A stretch of 64,000 bases of DNA, from assembly GCA_013115125.1 (NCBI GenBank), contig JABANN010000072.1, positions 16,912-80,911 on the forward strand, in the 5' to 3' direction. Under the pieces are notes generated by a model that saw nothing but the letters and a program-made list of their open reading frames with translations, did no database searches and had not been told where the DNA came from. Of the stretch, positions 35,601 through 50,086 are shown in pieces. Position 1 is the first letter of the stretch; every line of letters starts with the position of its first letter. The DNA is from Perkinsus olseni. Taxonomy: Eukaryota > Perkinsozoa > Perkinsida. The translations under genes and the position numbers were made by a program.

Positions 35601-38600
35601 CTTGTGCCAGGACTGCCTCACCTCATCATGATCCAGAACGTAAAGTAGGTCCATAGTGCATTGAGTAAGCTCATGCTTCTTGATGACAGCGTGTCTAACG
35701 TCTACACCCCGATACATGCCGCCAGTACCTGGAGCAGGAATATCTTTCGGCGGTCGAGTATAATACAAAAGGTCCCTCGACGAACAATCCCATGAAATCT
35801 TGAAGACTCATTTCATGAGCCTGTTTCTACCATCCCCTACAGGTCACCTACCTTCTTCCTGAATGACAGCTCGCATCAACATGTCTCGTGCAGTTCGGAG
35901 TATAGTGCCGAGGACGTCATACCTGACACTAAGCCATCCAGGATGGAAAGAAACTTTACTCATCTAATTTACTACTACTCGTCACTAATTATACTTCGAA
36001 ATAGTAAACGTTATTATCAACCTGACCTCCCTTAAGTTTCGAACGCTCACCACTTACTCAGTAGCCAACATAACAGTAACATCCTTGCGGGTGAACATCT
36101 GACACGTAAAGTCCCCCAGCTCGCTATGTCGTTGTATCTCGGCAGCGGCAGACGGGTCCTCAGATCCCAGGCCAGCCTGAGAAATATGAAATCCATCCAC
36201 CAGGAATAGAACCAACGACCCATCACAGTAAGGAGTTGCTACCTCTCGAGCTGGGCTGGTTCGTGCTAGGGCCAAGTCGTAATACAGGCGTACAAAAAGT
36301 ATTGAAAAATCGTGTTTGAACCTGCTAAAGACCTCAGCACACCCGCAGCGGGTGTTTTCTTAGCGAGTGACCCGGTAAGAAAACGCAGATCATGTCAACT
36401 ATAATGACTTTTGACTGGCACCGGGTCTCATTGGTCCTAATATAATTCAAGGACCTCACGCGCGCAGATAGATGAGTCACAACTATCACAAGTTGTACTC
36501 AATCAGAGCTGATCTGTAATGAGAGAGGATACGAATTAACTTCCCTCTACGTACGTTAAATCAAGCATCTGATCTACTATAAAATTGGTGAGAGCTTTCC
36601 TTCCCTTCGTCCCCAGTCTGTGCAGACTAGTCAGCAAAGCCTCGATAATGGTTAACGGGGTAGTAGCCGGCGTCTCCGTATCGAAAGGTACCTGGTCCAG
36701 CGACGGGGAGACGCGAATGAGCAAGATTCAAAGTATGGCCTTGAGAACTATTATGCAGTACGCCGCACGATGGCGCCGAAATTCAAAATGCCGAAGAAAA
36801 GGAGCCTTGACGAACCGTCTGTGCACACGCCTCTAAAGTACCAAAATCACGGATGAGACTTTCGACAGATAGTATGAGCCACAACATAAGAATATGGCTT
36901 TGCAAATGCGTGCAAATGAGTCCTACGCGAAGATATCTACAATCCATTTTCCCCTTGGGCCCAAGGACCTTGGGGGACTCTGAATTTTGGCCGCATCATC
37001 GTGCGTCGTCTCTCCCAGGTACGCTATATGCCAATACTCGGCATCAGTGGACTGTCGAGCATGATTCCAACTACCAGCAATGAGATAGCCCTTTCCGTGG
37101 AGTACTATACATGGACACTACCCGAAAACAGCTCCCGAATTACTGGAATTGGGCACATACCACATTTTTCCGGAATACTCAGAGATTATTCAGGGCACCG
37201 CCGCCAAACTGAGCTCGGCACTCAGAATCCACACAAAACCCACAGTCCCCTACCGATCGATTTGTCGCCTTATCGAGCCTCAGAGCAGGAGACTGTAGAA
37301 TTGCCTTCGCTGTGCATCGCCGTAGCCCATCATGCAGAGTTGACAGGTCCATCATCCACTGCAGTATGATGGATATTTGCTCGTCCAATAGAGGTAGCCG
37401 AGCTCTGATGTCGAAGGGAGGAAGGCTGAGGTGGTAGAAGAGACGTGCCCTACAACTGCTGAGGTGAATCGGCCAACTCACTTCGGCGTCCCTGCCTTTA
37501 ACGAGTCCTTCACAGTCATGGTCTCGTGTACCATTTCTAACAGAATGCCACATACCACACCTGAGAGAGAAGGAAATGGAGTGCGCCGGGAATAATAACC
37601 CGTAGCTAATGACGCCGGCAGGATTCGAACCCGCGACCTCGGGAAGCTGATCCAGTTCCACATCAACACCATGTTCCTACACGACAAGGTACCCACACCC
37701 TTACCAATCGCCGATGTTAATATCGATCTGGTGAGGGTAGGAAGCCCGTCAGCTGGATCCACATCAGGCAAGGGTCCCGTGTGGCGACGACAGAAGCCTT
37801 GAGGTTTCCAAGCATATGCATCGCCGCAGTCACAGCAGCCGTAATCCGACCTGACCGGAGACGCTGGAATAAACATTATCAAACACAAGTGACGACTCTG
37901 CCAGAGTTCACTAGCACATATTCTGATATGTTCGGTGGACTGCTAGTCAGTTCACTAGTCGGTCAACACACTCACCGCATGAGCACCACCAGGTGACGAA
38001 CTTCGTCGAGTAATATAGATTCTTCCGACCCACCTTGATATGAAGAAGTCATGGCCTTCATGGTCTCCCTCGTCGAAGCAAGCAACACAGATACACGACG
38101 CCGAACCTGTCAAAAACTACAGTAACAGATTCAATTTTCCAAACAAATCAGTTCATAAACTTACTCAACCCACAGGTTTTGCATCCGTAGGCGATGGTCT
38201 CACGGCCATCAGCGACGTACCTGAAATCAGAGCCAAAATGACGGCTCCGGGAATCGAACCTGGGTGCCAGACAACATCAAGGAGACGATGATGCTGCCTA
38301 ATGAACACCGAACCGTGATACAATGATCCCGATTCCGATTCGTCCAGAGCAATCCTGAAGCGAGCTGCGATCGGCGAAGGACTTCGAAAAAGCCAAACTT
38401 GATTCACAGAATATCTGCCTCCCGATCGTACCAGACTGAATCACAGCGACATTTAGCGCCTTTACTGCTCGGTAGGGATTCACACCTGACAAGCAACCGT
38501 CTGGTCCTCGGTTCAAATCCCACGGGTCATGCATCATACCATTTCGTCGCCGCGTCGATAAGGTCTGAGCACTTATCTTTCGACGCCCCACTGCACTCTC

Positions 38601-38991
38601 CTCCGCTAACAGGCGCCAAACCTGTTACGATTCACCTTTGGAGTGGTACGAGCTGCACGCATGCACTTACTGTAAAGGACTGTATCGAGATAGTGCTGCA
38701 ATCGCTGAGCTTGGGGATCCGCGGCATCTTCCGAACTCTTATCCAACATCGAAGCCGGGGCGTTGATGAAAGCTTCATACCTGCGATTCATAACCAGAAT
38801 GATGCGCTAACGGATTAGTACTCGATCCAGGAAATTGAAGCGAACTTGAGAATTGACAATATATAACAAGATCGTATTTGCTGCGATAGAACTGCCTGCT
38901 CGCATTCTTTCCACTAGCAATGAATCCGAGAGGGGCAATAAGACTTCGAAACGGACCAACTCCCTTACATGGTAATCAGCTGTTCTTCCAT
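20626..38991 (-). CDS. UBR1/UBR2-type E3 ubiquitin ligase (N-recognin), ~18 kb gene
   Basis: UBR1-family ligases bind destabilising N-terminal residues and ubiquitinate the protein (N-degron pathway). Exon 1 (ATG at 38991 to 38969) joins exon 2 (38780-38671) in phase. Exons 38220-38165, 38106-38034 and 37850-37705 spell a complete UBR box: YGCKTCGL, CICVACFDEGDHEGHDF, YGCCDCGDAYAWKPQGFC. The central region has family-like segments: CSMHVSLSRLYVALYTL (about 32.2 kb), EFPLRALVQHEEVCSGLWIR (about 32.0 kb) and AVRSEHEFYVANYF (about 31.7 kb). Further exons lie near 31.0, 30.7, 29.4, 28.8, 28.6, 27.2, 26.6, 25.2, 24.6, 23.6, 23.3, 22.6 and 22.2 kb. The C-terminal domain shows CVRCRSVPRLSTVCLVCG (about 21.9 kb), AHALRCGLGRLGAISL (about 21.3 kb) and FRHLDAFGEEDYTQSKPIRL (20814-20626, stop). 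The RING zinc ligands were not clearly seen. Both ends are firm; some middle exons are tentative. Confidence 0.85.
21830..21965 (-). other. UBR gene exon: C-terminal C-x2-C / C-x2-C segment
   Basis: Encodes HRCVRCRSVPRLSTVCLVCG, matching the family pattern C-x2-C-x-x-x-P-x(n)-C-L-x-C-G just before the final H-G/A-x-x-C-G and L-D-x-x-G-E-E-D elements. Edges are approximate. Confidence 0.7.
28683..28726 (-). other. 44-nt UBR intron containing the recurrent motif
   Basis: Exon ...DEGIKDK joins IEQCMKSANIPVPEV in phase 0 across this GT-AG intron. About half of the intron is the motif copy at 28694-28710. Confidence 0.75.
28694..28710 (+). repeat. Intron motif copy
   Basis: AATTTCGTGGCGCGCGA on the + strand, antisense to the UBR gene whose 44-nt intron it occupies. 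Confidence 0.85.
29710..29730. repeat. Intron motif copy, most palindromic version
   Basis: A 21-bp copy in which AATTTCGCG on the left can pair with CGCGAAATT on the right. In the UBR gene's sense it lies in a probable ~65-nt intron ending TTTTCAG before a frame starting VGLFDTLGGDQ. Confidence 0.75.
31778..31947. repeat. 26-bp direct repeat, 144 bp apart
   Basis: The same 26 bases occur at 31778-31803 and 31922-31947, within the UBR gene. In minus-strand frames both read as coding (ILNSCDFLTN and NLELLRFPNE, different frames), so one copy may be a local duplication. Confidence 0.85.
33891..33915. repeat. Inverted repeat, 11-bp arms
   Basis: ACTAGTCTAGT, a 3-base loop (GCC), then its perfect complement. 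It lies inside the UBR gene, probably in an intron. Confidence 0.85.
37600..37695 (-). repeat. tRNA-like sequence in a UBR intron
   Basis: On the minus strand the segment ends GCGGGTTCGAATCCTGCC, a well-formed T arm with box B. It sits in the intron that follows donor 37704, sense to the gene. The D-arm side is poorly preserved. Confidence 0.6.
37705..38220 (-). other. UBR box-encoding exons
   Basis: Three exons (38220-38165, 38106-38034, 37850-37705) join in phase to give the zinc-binding UBR box that recognises destabilising N-termini. All expected cysteine and histidine positions are present: C-x2-C, C-x-C-x2-C-F, H-x2-H-D, C-C-D-C-G-D and a final C. Confidence 0.9.
38236..38322 (-). repeat. 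tRNA-like sequence in a UBR intron
   Basis: On the minus strand ACGGTTC near the 5' end can pair with GAGCCGT at the 3' end, and CCAGGTTCGATTCCCGG forms a T arm with one mismatch. The anticodon arm is degenerate. It ends about 15 nt before the acceptor of the first UBR-box exon. Confidence 0.6.
38455..38535 (+). repeat. tRNA-like sequence, antisense in a UBR intron
   Basis: Contains CTCGGTTCAAATCCCACGG, a box B-type T arm, followed by GGTCAT. It lies between UBR exon 2 and the first UBR-box exon, antisense to the gene. Confidence 0.45.
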
Positions 38992-39485
38992 CCACTCCGG
39001 ACGTCCGAGGCCCTTGTGCAGTGCCTACGAGCTTAGATTAATATACCCCGGTGATGTAGAAAGTAGGTATTAATTAGGACACTTCGCCACATGCAGGAAT
39101 GAGGCAGCCACTATGCCACATGGACTGCCAGTGGACGATGATATAATCAGTGCTACAGTGCTATTGATACCAAATTTTTATATTACTAGATTACCGATAC
39201 TACGTGATCCTCTTTGTGCTGCGTGAGGAACAGGAGAGAAGGTCGAGGTATCAGGTACATTCCAAGAGTTAGCAATGATGCATCCGGAATTTTCAATTAA
39301 GATAATGCCAAGAGCCATTGGCGTGACCCTTGCGATTTCCAAGTCCCGCCTCAGAGTAATCAAGAATGCATTGCTTGTAGGTGTGGATACCAAAACATCG
39401 TAGCGTTGTGCTAGTGCGAGTACTATGCATATTGTGAGACGTGTCTTGACGGCCCTTAGGTGAGCATATAGAGGAGGGTGTATTC

Positions 39486-39672
39486 ATCTCATCGTTTGCC
39501 TTGATGATCTGAGAGTCCCGCCAATCATGGCCGGAATCCCCAGGCGGGGAGGAGGGGCGATCCGGATGCGTTTCGCGTGCCGACTGAATTGCTTTGGAGT
39601 TTCACTAAGTGACCTGGAAATGGTATAGAGGCATGCATTGATCTCATTGTTTGCCGTGATGATCTGAGAGTT
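39486..39672. repeat. Imperfect ~33-bp direct repeat
   Basis: 39486-39518 and 39638-39672 share ATCTCATYGTTTGCC and TGATGATCTGAGAGT with two or three mismatches, about 152 bp apart. Confidence 0.75.
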
Positions 39673-41389
39673 ACCAAGATCTCTTCCCAATGACTCTCAT
39701 ACCGGCTGATACCATCCGTCCAAGATTACATTCATCTACCGAACCACAATTGCCATAATATTATATCCCGTTCTGGATCTATATTGATAACGGCTAATAC
39801 TAGCGAGAAAAATTACTCATATTTCGCAGTTGAGGCATGAGTTGTGTGACGATGAATTCTACGACACCATAGGATTTTTGGGTCCCTCACTCGAGCTTGT
39901 TGAATCCAACTTTTCAATCATTATATCCCAAATTCTCGAGAGTACTGACGAGCCTCGCCGGCCCCGAAGTTCAATGCAATCGATCAGCCCAATTCAGCAG
40001 TACCTTTATCATGGACCCCTGCATTTCCATTACAGTGCAAGCGCCCTCGTCGCCACTACGGCCCTCCGGATCAGATTCACTGCCAGAGGGATCCTCAGCT
40101 GGTCGGGAATGAACTGCCATCGTGAATGGTAGGCTGTAGGAGAAAGATAACACCCCGAGATGAACTATGTGACAGAGAAACTCATCCCCAAGTTTATTAG
40201 ATGCTTGTTAGATGCACTATTGGACCTAACACAAAACTTATGGAGCACCCCCAGATCATTACTCCAACATGAAGGTCTCATTCGTGCCGAGAGTAACAGC
40301 GAGCATACGATCGTCAAGTTGCACCACCTTTGTTCCTGCGCAGTAGTGTGCGCATAACAGAGCATCGCTCCGCCGGATTTTCGCAATTTGTTTGTCATTT
40401 TACTTCATCAATGCGACCATTTATATAACATAATATCAACTTTATATAGGATATCATCATGATTAGCCAGCCTGTAGCGGATAAAGGCAGGGATGAAGGG
40501 AGCAGCAGCAGAATGACTACTGCCAGGTACCGGGGGGAATCAATTAGTAATTTACATTAAGTAATGCCCTTGAGAATACTCATTTTTTCTGTAAGAATTA
40601 TAAAAATAAAGGAACCATACTAATTCACTACGCCATAGAGTCCCTGAGGGTATTCGTTACACCAGAGCAGCGCACCGTGCTTTTCTGACGGTGGAAGCTA
40701 CGCGCAAGACTTCAACGCCAGTTTCTGAGTAGACGAAGTCTGAAGTCTGAATAACTTCGTAACTAGTTCGGGTTTAGGCTCTTCCCGAGTGGCAGTCGGT
40801 AGTTGATGATATCACACCGACTCACACCGAATAACATCACCGGGTTCTGGTATCAATCGGAAACTACTGGAATGCCGTGGGCATTCATTCTCTAGAATGG
40901 TCAGGAAGATAGGTACCGTGTGTGATAGGCTGCTCTGAGTAACGCAGGGATCGACCTAAGATATTTCACTACTCTACTACAACTACTGCCATTGTATCGC
41001 CGTTAGCCGGGTACAGAATTGTATTCCACCACGCGTACTTTCACGCTGCGAATCTTGCGCACCTCGAAGAGATCTCAGCCCAAGATACGCCTACCAGCGT
41101 CCGACCGTCACCCGATGCTGAGTGCTGCTGATCTATGCTGATCTCTAGCCCTGTTATACTCGTGTAACCTGTATTCGCTGATTTCGTCGAATAATGAAAT
41201 TGGTCGTCTCATCCGACCAAGAATCTTCTTTATAGATGGTAGGGCCTAGGTATGTTATGATCAGAATTTGGCGATCCTAGTGGTGGTTTTACTCGTCGTA
41301 AAGGGATTTCACACGAGTAGGTACATTCCGCCTTATAAACGTAAGGAGCTTGCCGAGCTTGCTGCCGACGGCCAGTCTTTGGCACCCCA

Positions 41390-41466
41390 AGTAAGACATC
41401 TAGTGGAGCGGTGAAGTTCACGTCGACTAATCGAGAGATTGTTGGTTCGATTCCCCACGCGATGCT
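41390..41466 (+). repeat. tRNA-like sequence followed by T run
   Basis: Box B-like GTTGGTTCGATTCCCCA and a GCGATGC end followed by six Ts, as in a Pol III terminator. An anticodon-arm-like TCGACTAATCGA is present but the acceptor stem does not pair well. It is probably a decayed copy; a working tRNA is unlikely. Confidence 0.4.
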
Positions 41467-41924
41467 TTTTTCAGAGGGGTACCAGACACCTAGAGGAGTC
41501 CTTTAGTCCTACCGCCTTGAAAGGTCGGTCTGCCTGGGGACAGGGCAGCTTGGTTAACAGAGAGAGTAGCAGTAGATTCAAGGAGAGGGAGAATGAAGCT
41601 TTCGCGTAGTCCAAGCGAGGCATCCGTCCGCGGTAGGCCTAGGGCTTTATTCAGGCACTTCCATTCAAAGAACAGAGACGATCATCGTGGTAGTAGGGAC
41701 GAGCGGATCGCCCCTTAGTGGGGGGTATCATATCTATTTAACGCCGCCAGTCGTCATCACGTGCCCCCCACCAAGTTCCGTGCTTGTTGTATTCACCGTC
41801 CCTCCTTCTGAAGGGTTAACATCACACATGATCCTATGGCGTCGAAACTCTTGAATTTACGTCAGTCGATTTCGACTCGAAAGTAGTCCATGAATTTATG
41901 AAGATAAAAGTATTATAAATAAGC

Positions 41925-46997
<5,073 letters not shown>

Positions 46998-48158
46998 GGA
47001 TCTTGCTCATCTTGCCTCACCTTGCTATTCCCTAACACTGTATTAATTCAGTACTCGACGTTCCACTGCATCTTCTCCATTTGTGAGAGGTGATGGTGGA
47101 TTTAGAGGTAAGCCCCTCCTGAGCCCTTCCTCCTCGATCCTAGTGATGATAAATACCAACAGCAGTTTGCTAGGATGGTTATGGAGACTGATGATGATGA
47201 TAGCCATTGTTGTGGCATCATTTTGCTGATTCATTCATCCTCGTAGCTGATCTATCCGGCAAAGAGATCCCCGTCTATTTTCTTCACACACCCTCGCTGA
47301 TCCTTCGTCTGCTGAGTGTGGTTTCTTCCAACTAGTTCCACTTCCTGAAACGACTTGAAGAGCGTCCTTGTGTCTCTCACCGTAGTCGATCGTCCCTGGT
47401 ACTTGGAAACCGCGTGATATTATCGGATCGCATCTTCCGAGGTTCGGGGTTAGACCCCCGAGAGCTGCATAGCGTCGATGTTGTTGTTATTCGTTTCGTC
47501 CCAGTCGAAATGGTCCCTCCTTCAGGTCCAACACCATCGGAGGATGTATGGCAGGATGCCTGGTGAATCTTCGACATATCTTAGTGGACCCTCAGTTGAT
47601 GTTTCTACCATCTTCGCAGCAGCCGCCGCCGCCGCACCTTAACGGTTTTTTAACTCTCTTTATTGTCATGTAATTTCATCGCGATCGTCACCGGTATCGA
47701 GTTCTCATGCGTGTTTGGTTCTTCAATCCTATCCGGTTACTGCCTGCCCGGGCTGGCCTTCCGTCGTCATTGACGGGCTGGTCCTCTACCAGGAGGGCCA
47801 TCGTGTTTTTACATTATGAAGGTAGCTGTGTATAGTGATGCAGATAAAGACAGTTGGCTTAGTAGTGGGGTTCAGGGTGATATGGTACCGTATCTCAACG
47901 CCTGCGTCACGCGGACCAACTGTTGCTACTCTTATTCGACGCAAGAGAGGGGTCGACTGTGAAGGACTATGTTGTAGACCTAGGCTCAGACCCATCTATG
48001 TCTTTTCTTCCTAGGCTTGCTCTCTCGAGGGCAATCAGCTATGCACGCATAAACAAGACGATCGGCGCCACATAGTGAGTGTTGTGCGTGGAGTACTTGC
48101 TTTCGGCGCTGATTGAGAGAGAAGGGAGGGTTGTCCGGCTGTAGTGTTTCTCAGTGGT
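46998..48158. other. Intergenic between DEAD-box and AlkB genes
   Basis: Begins with a 22-bp sequence (46999-47020) repeated exactly at 51036-51057. A T-arm-like GGTTCGGGGTTAGACCCCCG lies near 47438-47460 and a GCC-type microsatellite near 47620. No coding exon was supported. Confidence 0.4.
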
Positions 48159-50024
48159 ATGACACTCCTGTCAGTACGGCAGTTGATACGGGAGGCTAAG
48201 GCGAGGAAGGAAGGAGATGCAGCAGAGGTGAGTAGGCTGAGCCAGAGCATTGGTCGAGGAAAGTGACAAAATGCTGGTGTGGCGGAAGTGTTCTTAGAGG
48301 GTTGGAGAGTGGGAATATTGATCCCCTGAAATTGAAATGAAAGTGACAGATTCTGTATCGGATCGGGTCATGGTGTACGGCTCGAGGATGTTCTGGCGTC
48401 CGTTCCGGCGGTTCATGCGCATGAACAATCGTTTATCCCGTTTGCACATTCGTGAATCGAAGTCGCTGCCGTGGCGATAGCCAACCTTTGAGTTGTCCAT
48501 TCCGAATCATTTGACGACTGACTATTAATGCAGTCGATCTGAGGGGTCCGGACTTCTACTGGCCGCCAGGATGCATCCCTCTGCCAGGTTAAATCTGCCG
48601 TCAGCAGCAGCCGCAGCCGCCGCCGCCGCTCGTCGTTGCTTGATCGACAGCTGATTCGCCGTGGTTTACTTGGCCCAAGAGACACGATTGAGCGGTTTAA
48701 AGTGCATGGCTGTCCTTCCAGCGTTTATGTCATTGGTAAGGTATTTTCTCAAAGGTTGGGCCGCCGTGCTGTTAAGACCGTGTTTTTGATGACGACCTGA
48801 ACATAAGGTCGCTGCTCTGTCGAGAAAGGGCTCAGAGCTGCTCGGGTGCATCAGCTGTCTCTGGTAGTGGTACAGCGAGAATCCGTCAGTGAATCGGCAG
48901 AGGACGAATCATGGAACTTTTTTGTGTACTCCCATCCGATGAGAGCGGTGGTGACCAGTACCCTGATGAGCCTTTCAATGTATTGGCGGTGGAACGTTGT
49001 TAAAACCGCGCGTGTGCATTGGTACCTTGTTGGGGCATGTGGGGATAGCATATGTCTCGGTAGGCCTGTGCCTTTGCTCATCGTACCCATCATCCTGTCT
49101 TTTATAGAGGAGCTTACATTTTCCGCATTATAAATGATTGGTAGTATCAGACTGAGGCAGTGGGGAGTAGAGAAGAGGGGGAAAGTGGGTACGTAGGGGC
49201 CTCGTCTGCCAGATCCCTCGGCCGCTGAATCGACAAACGAGCTAACGGGCTAAGAATCGATTATTGCTGTCGCTAACAGCCGTTGCTCAGTCGAATATTA
49301 TAGGTGTGAAATACTGTAGAATTGGCGGAGCGAAGCGATCGGAGTATATACTGGCACAGTCACGTTTTTCGTGCGTTGAAATCTACGGAAGTCGATATTG
49401 AATAGTGAACGTGTGAAAAACACTTGTTAGTCTATTTTGTTAGATGATGTGGTCCCGCCGGAGGTTGCGGTTGAGCTGGCCACGGCCATTCGAGGGCTGC
49501 CCCATTATGAGCAATTACGTGGCGCGCGACGGACTCTGCCCCTTCAGCTCGGTGTGGGAGGAGGGAATGGTTTGGTAGACCATCTGGCGACGGAGCTCCT
49601 TGCGAGCATTCCGCAACTAGGGGAGCTGTTCGATGATGGGAATCCTAGGTTGAACCACGCGCTGGTCAACGACTATGAGAGAGGGTGCGGAGGCATTATG
49701 CCTCACAAAGACGGCCCGGCTTATTTCCCAGTGGTTTTAATCGTATGTCTGGGTAGCGCAACGGTCATGCAGTTTGGTAAACCTTTTGAGGAGGTACCGA
49801 CCCAGGTTCTACTCCCAGCGAGGGCACTATTGGTTTTCAAGGGCGAGGCGTACCACGACTATCTCCATTCAATACCGTTCAGTGATACTCCAGTCGTAGA
49901 GGCTGAGGGCCGCGACCTAGGCGAGTCGATACTGGCTGACGGTATCCTCCATCGGGGCGAGCGTCTTTCTATCACCCTTAGACGTGCTTTGGTGCCCTTC
50001 GAACAGCTAGCTCGAACTCAATAG
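48159..50024 (+). CDS. AlkB-family 2-oxoglutarate/Fe(II) dioxygenase, ALKBH6-like
   Basis: AlkB enzymes use 2-oxoglutarate, oxygen and Fe(II) for oxidative demethylation of nucleic acids or proteins. Three exons join in phase: 48159-48227 (MTLLSVRQLIREAKARKEGD), 48570-48735 (S/R-rich, ending PSSVYVIG) and 49444-50024. The last carries the catalytic core: N-D-Y followed by MPHKDGPAYFP (H-x-D iron ligands), the distal H in YHDYLHSIP, and RLSITLRR for 2-oxoglutarate. ALKBH6 is the closest remembered relative, from G-I-M-P-H-x-D-G-P and the preceding L-V-N-x-Y order. The 708-nt second intron is long for this window. The 49513-49530 stretch is a coding-sequence match to the intron motif. Confidence 0.88.
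49513..49530 (+). repeat. Motif-like sequence in AlkB coding exon
   Basis: AATTACGTGGCGCGCGAC differs from the intron motif by one base in its first 16. It is read as QLRGARR in a well-conserved frame, so it is either coincidence or an exonised copy. Confidence 0.5.
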
Positions 50025-50086
50025 TTTCTAAGGCTCGCTCGGGTTGCCTAAGTCTTTCAATCGCTGTCTCGTAGTTTATAATAGCA

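Larger units (their letters stand above)
38992..41924. other. Intergenic between divergent UBR and DEAD-box genes
   Basis: Holds both upstream regions. One copy of the 57.3 kb minisatellite unit is at 39088-39122, an imperfect direct repeat at 39486-39672, and a tRNA-like sequence near 41.4 kb. A possible small minus-strand exon at about 40120-40000 (PAEDPSGSESDPEGRSGDEG) could not be tied to a gene. Much of 40.4-41.2 kb looks non-coding. Confidence 0.4.

Noticed and set aside
39178-39393. Minus-strand 71-codon frame near 39.3 kb as a gene
   Set aside because: No start context, splice partner or recognisable motif; a frame of this length is expected by chance.
41390-41466. Functional tRNA gene with Pol III terminator
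   Set aside because: Box B and a T run are present, but the acceptor and D arms do not pair well. None of the tRNA-like sequences in the window folds into a convincing working tRNA by eye.
48846-49133. 95-codon plus-strand frame in the AlkB intron as an inserted gene
   Set aside because: It starts at a valid ATG but has no recognisable domain, and the flanking exons join cleanly across it.
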